The translations under genes were made by a program, and so were the position numbers. A DNA stretch of 8,846 nt from Oscillospiraceae bacterium (lineage in GTDB: Bacteria; Bacillota; Clostridia; Oscillospirales; Ruminococcaceae), in the NCBI GenBank assembly GCA_902363145.1, contig CABIZB010000014.1, forward strand, positions 1 through 8,846, in the 5' to 3' direction. Below are positions 5,861 to 8,846 of this stretch, in pieces. Below the pieces are notes generated by a model, which made no database searches, was not told where the DNA came from, and saw only the letters and a program-made list of their open reading frames with translations. The stretch's first letter is position 1. Each line of letters begins with the position of its first letter.

Positions 5861-6613
5861 ATGCCGAAAAAGAAGAGCTTTATCCTTTATGCGGAGTACA
5901 TCAGGCAGGTGCAGATACTTTCCGATGAAGATGCAGGCAAGCTGTTTAAAGCTATTCTGGAATATGTCAATACAAAAGAGCTGCCTACCCTCGATGGTAT
6001 GGCAGCAATGGCATTTTCCTTTATTGCCAATCAGCTTGACGGCGATTTACAGCGATACAACGAAGTATGCCAGAAGCGTGCTGAAAATATCAAAAAGCGC
6101 TGGGCAAAAGATAGCGACAACACTTCAAAGCCTGTTGTCAGCGACAAAGAAGATATACATTTGAATACAAATGAATACAAATGTATTCAAAACGATACAA
6201 ACGCATACAAAAAAATACAAATGGATAGTGATACTGATACTGTAACTGATACTGATACTGTAACTGATACTGATACTGTAACTGATACTGATACTGTAAC
6301 TGATACTGATACTGTACTACGTAGTAGTGTTAGTAGTAAGGTGCCCGCAAGGGGCACACACAACAACGTACGACTGACAACGGAACAATACAAATCGCTT
6401 TGCGATAAATACGGAGACACGATAGTCAATGCGTACGTTGATAAAATCAGTGAATACATAAAATCCAGCGGCAAGAAGCCGTATCGTAATCACTACAACA
6501 CAATAGTCAAGTGGATAGAGGAAGACGGCGCAAAGGCACAGCCTTCCAAGCAGCCGTCATTCGACCTTGACCTGATCGTAAATCATGCAATCAAAAATAA
6601 ACCGGAGGTGTAA
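5861..6613 (+). CDS. DUF6291-type phage protein, probable replisome organiser
   Basis: The product is 250 residues; ATG at 5861 follows GAGGTGG (5848-5854) by six bases. The N-terminal domain (about 1-82; FILYAEYIRQVQILSDED, AGKLFKAILEYVNT, RAENIKKRWAK) matches DUF6291 as I know it, a domain found in phage replication proteins. The C-terminal part (about 168-223; RLTTEQYKSLCDKYGD, SEYIKSSGKKPYRN, YNTIVKWIEEDG) resembles the tail shared by DnaD-like proteins and phage replisome organisers. Between them, residues 101-152 are low complexity: a ten-residue repeat (NTNEYKCIQN, DTNAYKKIQM) and five DTDTV repeats. The underlying DNA looks like an origin. It follows ssb directly, a usual place for an initiator. 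The role in initiation is inference from domains and context. Confidence 0.72.
   Translation: MPKKKSFILYAEYIRQVQILSDEDAGKLFKAILEYVNTKELPTLDGMAAMAFSFIANQLDGDLQRYNEVCQKRAENIKKRWAKDSDNTSKPVVSDKEDIHLNTNEYKCIQNDTNAYKKIQMDSDTDTVTDTDTVTDTDTVTDTDTVTDTDTVLRSSVSSKVPARGTHNNVRLTTEQYKSLCDKYGDTIVNAYVDKISEYIKSSGKKPYRNHYNTIVKWIEEDGAKAQPSKQPSFDLDLIVNHAIKNKPEV
6155..6220. repeat. Seven ATACAA-like boxes spaced exactly 10 bases apart
   Basis: Hexamers begin at 6155 (ATACAT), 6165, 6175 (both ATACAA), 6185 (ATTCAA), 6195, 6205 and 6215 (all ATACAA). Each is one DNA turn from the next. The spacing is not a multiple of three, so the same bases encode different residues in turn. It also holds an inverted repeat: TGAATACA (6172-6179) with TGTATTCA (6182-6189) around AA. 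The AT-rich, helically phased boxes suggest protein-binding sites or a bend. Confidence 0.7.
6230..6316. repeat. 18-base tandem direct repeat array, about 4.8 copies
   Basis: The unit GATACTGATACTGTAACT occurs four times without change (6230, 6248, 6266, 6284), followed by a partial fifth (6302-6316). Each unit is itself built of three related hexamers. The repeat is in frame and encodes DTDTVT. The exact identity of copies indicates recent expansion or strong DNA-level constraint. The position inside a probable initiator gene suggests iterons. Confidence 0.85.
6341..6357. repeat. Short inverted repeat after the direct repeat array
   Basis: GTGCCC (6341-6346) and GGGCAC (6352-6357) form a six-base stem with a GCAAG loop. 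It lies inside the coding region and has no following T-run, so it is not a terminator. It may be part of the origin-like zone. Confidence 0.4.
6604..6610 (+). promoter_or_regulatory. Ribosome binding site deciding a TTG start
   Basis: GGAGGTG lies four bases before TTG at 6615. An ATG further upstream at 6585 would place this site inside the gene, has no binding site of its own and overlaps the previous gene by 29 bases, so TTG is preferred. Confidence 0.65.
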
Positions 6614-6614
6614 A

Positions 6615-7085
6615 TTGAAGAAATGTTTTTCCGATCCGGCTGTTTTCAAGCAGCTGGAGACCGACTGCTATAATGCAGGCTGCAAGGGTCAGATAATTGA
6701 TTGCTCTGAGTTTCCTGCGGCTGAGTACAGATATTTTGCACGACTTTGCGGCGTATATGCGATGTTCAAAAGCAAAGCCATAAGTCTGGAGCAGGCTGCT
6801 GCCGAAAAGCAGCGCCTCCTGTCTCAGTACAACGAGGATATCAAGCAGCGATTTCTTTATGTCGATGCGTACCGAAAGCACCAGGAGGCTATCAAGGCGA
6901 CTGAGAGCCTTTGCGCAGCTCTCTGCAAGGCTCCGCTGAAACTTCCCGAAGATGTTACCGAGGCACTGAGGACTGCGCTTGCTGTGATATCTGCGGCAAG
7001 AAGCGAAAACGTCACCGAAAAGACTGTTTTGCAGAAACTGAACGCCATGAGTGCAGCCAAACCAACGACAAGCCCACAGAAATAA
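6615..7085 (+). CDS. Unknown 156-residue helical phage protein
   Basis: The TTG start at 6615 is set by GGAGGTG (6604-6610), one base after the previous stop; the frame ends with TAA at 7083-7085. No family is recognised. The protein looks mostly alpha-helical, with a cysteine-containing N-terminal third, a segment SLEQAAAEKQRLLSQYNED (about 58-76) that could be a coiled helix, a basic-aromatic part (KQRFLYVDAYRKHQE), and a proline-, serine- and lysine-rich end. In related phage layouts a helicase loader or replication accessory gene often follows the replisome organiser. The size and position would allow that, but there is no Walker A motif, so it is not a DnaC-type ATPase. Its function is unknown. 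Confidence 0.65.
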   Translation: MKKCFSDPAVFKQLETDCYNAGCKGQIIDCSEFPAAEYRYFARLCGVYAMFKSKAISLEQAAAEKQRLLSQYNEDIKQRFLYVDAYRKHQEAIKATESLCAALCKAPLKLPEDVTEALRTALAVISAARSENVTEKTVLQKLNAMSAAKPTTSPQK

Positions 7086-7185
7086 GCCGTATGAGGTTTT
7101 ACGGATGAGGGTAGGGTAATTTCCACGCCAAAACACAAAGCGCCTAAAAATGGCATTTAAATTGAAATTAGGAGGATATGCAAAA
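7086..7185. other. Short intergenic gap, no gene supported
   Basis: This gap between two genes contains a weak hairpin (CCGTA at 7087-7091 with TACGG at 7100-7104), an AT-rich stretch (7145-7170) and the ribosome binding site GGAGGA (7171-7176). No promoter with acceptable spacing was found. It may mark the edge between the replication genes and the accessory small-gene string. Confidence 0.4.
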
Positions 7186-7494
7186 ATGAATGAAAATCAA
7201 ATCATAAGTCATCTTGAGGATTTGAAAACCGAAGCTGAGGGTCATTTTACCGATGACGGCGACGATGAAATATTCCACCAGGACGCAGAAGCGCTGCAGG
7301 CTGCTATTGATGCGGTTAAGCTCAATGAAACTGTTGTCAAAGCCATAAAAGGCGCAATAAAAATTTGCACTCGTGATATCCGCAATGCTGAGGATGATTC
7401 AATGAAGGCTATGGAACGTGGAATAAATCTCAGCAATCAGAAAATGAAGCTTGAAGCATTGCTCGGAATTGCAGGCGGTGAGGAAGATGATTGA
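7186..7494 (+). CDS. Unknown 102-residue acidic helical phage protein
   Basis: ATG at 7186 follows GGAGGA (7171-7176) by nine bases. An earlier in-frame ATG at 7150 would put that site inside the gene, so 7186 is chosen. The product is acidic and mainly helical: ENQIISHLEDLKTEAEGHF, an acidic turn (DDGDDEIFHQDAEAL), helix AAIDAVKLNE, then a longer helix ending in GGEEDD. The phrase DEIFHQDAEALQAAIDAV resembles hypothetical proteins frequent in Clostridia phages, but no function is assigned. It overlaps the next gene by eight bases, opening the accessory cluster. Confidence 0.7.
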   Translation: MNENQIISHLEDLKTEAEGHFTDDGDDEIFHQDAEALQAAIDAVKLNETVVKAIKGAIKICTRDIRNAEDDSMKAMERGINLSNQKMKLEALLGIAGGEEDD

Positions 7495-7714
7495 GCTTGA
7501 CGACGTTAAGAATGTCGAAACAAAACCTTGTCCACACTGCGATTTTTCTGTGCGGGATATAGGTGAGCGTATGAAGCCGGGTAGCGACCCGTTTATATTG
7601 ATAAAAGACGAAGGACAGGTTTTCATCGCAACCGATGATTCCAGTTTTGTAATATTACCAATTAACTACTGCCCGATGTGCGGCAGAAATCTGAAACAGG
7701 AGGGGGACCGATAA
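7487..7714 (+). CDS. 75-residue zinc-ribbon phage protein
   Basis: ATG at 7487 overlaps the previous stop by eight bases. The binding site (GGTGAGG, 7477-7483) is close to the start, so translation is probably coupled to the upstream gene. A TTG start at 7451 would add 12 residues but has no binding site. The product has CPHC (C15, C18) and YCPMCG (C62, C65), two CxxC knuckles separated by 43 residues, which form a zinc ribbon around a small beta-rich insert (PFILIKDEG, QVFIATDDS, FVILPI). It resembles phage zinc-ribbon proteins near Lar-like genes, but I cannot assign it to a named family. DNA or protein binding is likely from the fold alone. Confidence 0.72.
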   Translation: MIELDDVKNVETKPCPHCDFSVRDIGERMKPGSDPFILIKDEGQVFIATDDSSFVILPINYCPMCGRNLKQEGDR

Positions 7715-7715
7715 G

Positions 7716-7919
7716 ATGGCAATGACTGACGAATTGAAGCCCTGTCCGTTCTGCGGTGGAGAAGCGGTAACGTCGTTCCAAACGACTGACCCCGAAAACA
7801 AATTTGCGTTTGGGTGGATAGGCTGTCAAAAATGCAGATGCTTTATTAACTACATAAACAATGCGAAAGGCTTAAAAGAAGCAGCCGAAGCTTGGAACAG
7901 GAGGGCTGACAATGGCTGA
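7716..7919 (+). CDS. Lar-like restriction alleviation protein
   Basis: The product is 67 residues; ATG at 7716 follows GGAGGGGG (7699-7706) by nine bases and starts two bases after the previous stop. The sequence has the Lar-family pattern: LKPCPFCGGEA (C10, C13), FGWIGCQKC (C37, C40) and the C-terminal EAAEAWNRRA. The founding member, Lar of the E. coli Rac prophage, reduces type I restriction of incoming DNA; many phage relatives are untested. A third cysteine (C42) follows the second knuckle. The family call is good, but anti-restriction function here is inferred from the name family only. The end overlaps the next gene by eight bases (ATGGCTGA). Confidence 0.8.
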   Translation: MAMTDELKPCPFCGGEAVTSFQTTDPENKFAFGWIGCQKCRCFINYINNAKGLKEAAEAWNRRADNG

Positions 7920-8115
7920 TATTAAAATTGGCGACAGGGTTATTATGAATAATAAATATCTTGTAAGCGAAAAAGACAAGGGCAAAACTTGGACAGTACG
8001 TTCAAATCCGTGGAATTGCTGCGGAACAATCGTTGTACTACTTGAGGGAAAGTCTGGCGGGTATGCGATTGATGGTTTAAATATTATAGAAGGAAAGGAA
8101 AATAACAATGGCTGA
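7912..8115 (+). CDS. Unknown 67-residue GDRV-type phage protein
   Basis: ATG at 7912 follows AGGAGGG (7899-7905) by six bases and overlaps the Lar-like gene by eight bases. The product begins ADIKIGDRVIMNNKYLVS, continues KGKTWTVRSNPW, then CCGTIVVLLEGK and GGYAIDGLNII. The alternating short strands and the IGDRV opening suggest a small SH3-like or KOW-like beta barrel. Similar short proteins occur in Clostridia phages without known function. Two adjacent cysteines (NCCGT) are noted. I assign no activity. Its end repeats the junction octamer ATGGCTGA with the next gene. Confidence 0.68.
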   Translation: MADIKIGDRVIMNNKYLVSEKDKGKTWTVRSNPWNCCGTIVVLLEGKSGGYAIDGLNIIEGKENNNG

Positions 8116-8404
8116 AAAAGAATACATAGAGCGTGAAGCTGTTATGAAAATAATTGATGATTACGGCTGTACGCACGGCGGTACACTCGGTTCTCACAGC
8201 GGCGCTGTTGATGTTGTTGGTAGCGCTATATACAAACTTCCTGCCGCCGATGTTGCGCCTGTAAAGCATGGTCATTGGATACAGATTGACAAGAACAAGT
8301 GTGAATGTAGTAATTGTGGCATTATTGTACTAATTGCGGTATATCCGCACGGTGACAAAAATTACTGCCCCACCTGCGGGGCGAAAATGGACGGAGGTGA
8401 TTAA
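8108..8404 (+). CDS. 98-residue zinc-ribbon phage protein
   Basis: ATG at 8108 follows AGGAAAGGA (8091-8099) by eight bases and overlaps the previous gene by eight. The N-terminal part (EYIEREAVMKIIDDYG) is helical. A middle phrase, YKLPAADVAPVKHGHWI (42-58), is highly typical of a widespread Firmicutes phage protein. The C-terminal part holds CECSNCG (C65, C67, C70) and NYCPTCGAKMDGGD (C87, C90), a zinc ribbon formed by C67, C70, C87 and C90. The family is known only as hypothetical. The combination of helix, AADVAPV linker and ribbon suggests an adaptor that binds a host factor or nucleic acid. Confidence that it is a gene is high; function is unknown. Confidence 0.8.
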   Translation: MAEKEYIEREAVMKIIDDYGCTHGGTLGSHSGAVDVVGSAIYKLPAADVAPVKHGHWIQIDKNKCECSNCGIIVLIAVYPHGDKNYCPTCGAKMDGGD

Positions 8405-8405
8405 A

Positions 8406-8846
8406 ATGCGTGAAATTTTGTTCCGAGGAAAAACGCTAAGCGGTAAATGGGTTGAGGGCATATATAGTCCGTACAACTGGGATATAGACCTTGTAAGAGA
8501 GAACAAGCCACAAATTATTATTCTTTCTGAAAATAAAGACGACATAGACGACGGTTTATGGTGTGATATTATTCCAGAAACTGCGGGACAGTACACGGGG
8601 CTGACAGACAAGAACGGCGTGAAAATCTTCGAGGGGGATATCGTTAAGGGCACTGCATATTCTGCTACAACAATTGGTGTGATTGTTTGGATTGATGAGA
8701 TTTCAAGCTTTGGTGTGCGCCGTGTCAACGCCCCAAATCCTACCGCTTGGGAAAATTCATCTATTTTGAGATGTGTTTCACTGGGTAAGACAGACGAATT
8801 TGCCGCAGAGGTTATTGGCAACATTCACGATAATCCCGAATTGCTG
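8406..8846 (+). CDS. YopX-family phage protein, 3' end cut by the window
   Basis: ATG at 8406 follows a very strong site, GGAGGTGA (8393-8400), by five bases, one base after the previous stop. The frame stays open for 147 codons to the window edge. The start (REILFRGKTLSGKWVEG) and the motif QYTGLTDKNGVKIFEGDIV (62-80) identify the YopX family. The last visible residues, EVIGNIHDNPELL, match the usual end of this family, so only a few codons are probably missing. YopX proteins (named from Bacillus phage SPbeta) are common in phage early regions. Their molecular function is not established. They are often found next to zinc-ribbon and Lar-like genes, as here. Confidence 0.88.
   Translation, partial: MREILFRGKTLSGKWVEGIYSPYNWDIDLVRENKPQIIILSENKDDIDDGLWCDIIPETAGQYTGLTDKNGVKIFEGDIVKGTAYSATTIGVIVWIDEISSFGVRRVNAPNPTAWENSSILRCVSLGKTDEFAAEVIGNIHDNPELL

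Larger units (their letters stand above)
6155..6357. other. Candidate replication origin inside the initiator gene
   Basis: This stretch combines 10-base-phased AT-rich boxes, an 18-base inverted repeat, a direct repeat array, a 12-base perfect palindrome (TACTACGTAGTA, 6315-6326) and a hairpin (GTGCCC at 6341-6346 with GGGCAC at 6352-6357). Origins inside the initiator gene are known in lambda (O) and in several lactococcal phages. The call is inference from layout. A low-complexity linker created by slippage is the main alternative. Confidence 0.5.

Noticed and set aside
6230..6316. Possible CRISPR array
   Set aside because: The repeats are tandem with no unique spacers, in frame within a gene, and only 18 bases long.
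6341..6357. Intrinsic terminator after the repeat array
   Set aside because: The stem has no following T-run and lies in the middle of a continuous coding frame.
6187..6474. Minus-strand frame with a repeated valine-serine pattern
   Set aside because: This is only the reverse reading of the 18-base repeat array; low complexity and no ribosome binding site.

Overview
This window reads as the early (recombination and replication) region of a tailed temperate phage or prophage of a Gram-positive host. All 19 supported genes lie on the + strand. They are packed with 1 to 17 base overlaps or very short gaps, and most have strong AGGAGG-type ribosome binding sites. The style suits a Clostridia host such as Ruminococcus or a relative; that host assignment is inference from style, not proof. 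No capsid, tail, lysis, integrase or repressor gene is present. No rRNA, tRNA, insertion sequence or CRISPR array was seen.

Layout. Bases 2-702 hold five tiny unrecognised genes joined by start/stop overlaps; the first is cut by the window edge. Bases 703-804 are a gene-free gap with a strong hairpin. Its T-run lies on the minus-strand side, so it looks like a terminator for antisense transcription. Bases 805-2114 encode a 39-residue double CxCxxC protein and a PAPS-reductase/PP-loop family protein with four cysteines placed as in Fe-S APS reductases and clamp-binding-like peptides at both ends. Bases 2117-5850 are a DNA recombination module: a RecT-like annealing protein, a small SbcC/Rad50-like ATPase, a PD-(D/E)XK nuclease with Cas4/AddB-like cysteines, an ERCC4-fold nuclease and a single-stranded DNA-binding protein.

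Bases 5861-6613 encode a DUF6291-type protein, probably the phage replisome organiser. Its middle is a dense repeat zone: seven ATACAA-like boxes spaced exactly 10 bases apart, then an 18-base direct repeat array, a 12-base palindrome and a hairpin. The 10-base spacing rotates through all three codon positions, so it is best read as DNA-level structure. This is the strongest candidate in the window for something functional beyond coding: an origin of replication inside the initiator gene, as in lambda O. Bases 6615-7494 hold two unrecognised genes. Bases 7487-8846 are an accessory string of small genes: three zinc-ribbon proteins (one Lar-like restriction alleviation protein), a small GDRV-type protein and a YopX-family protein that runs off the window end.

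Working model (inference): the nuclease and ATPase resect DNA ends, the RecT-like protein and SSB handle the single strand, the ERCC4 nuclease trims branched intermediates, and the DUF6291 protein acts at its own repeats to recruit host replication proteins. The terminal small genes look like exchangeable host-interaction or anti-restriction cassettes.
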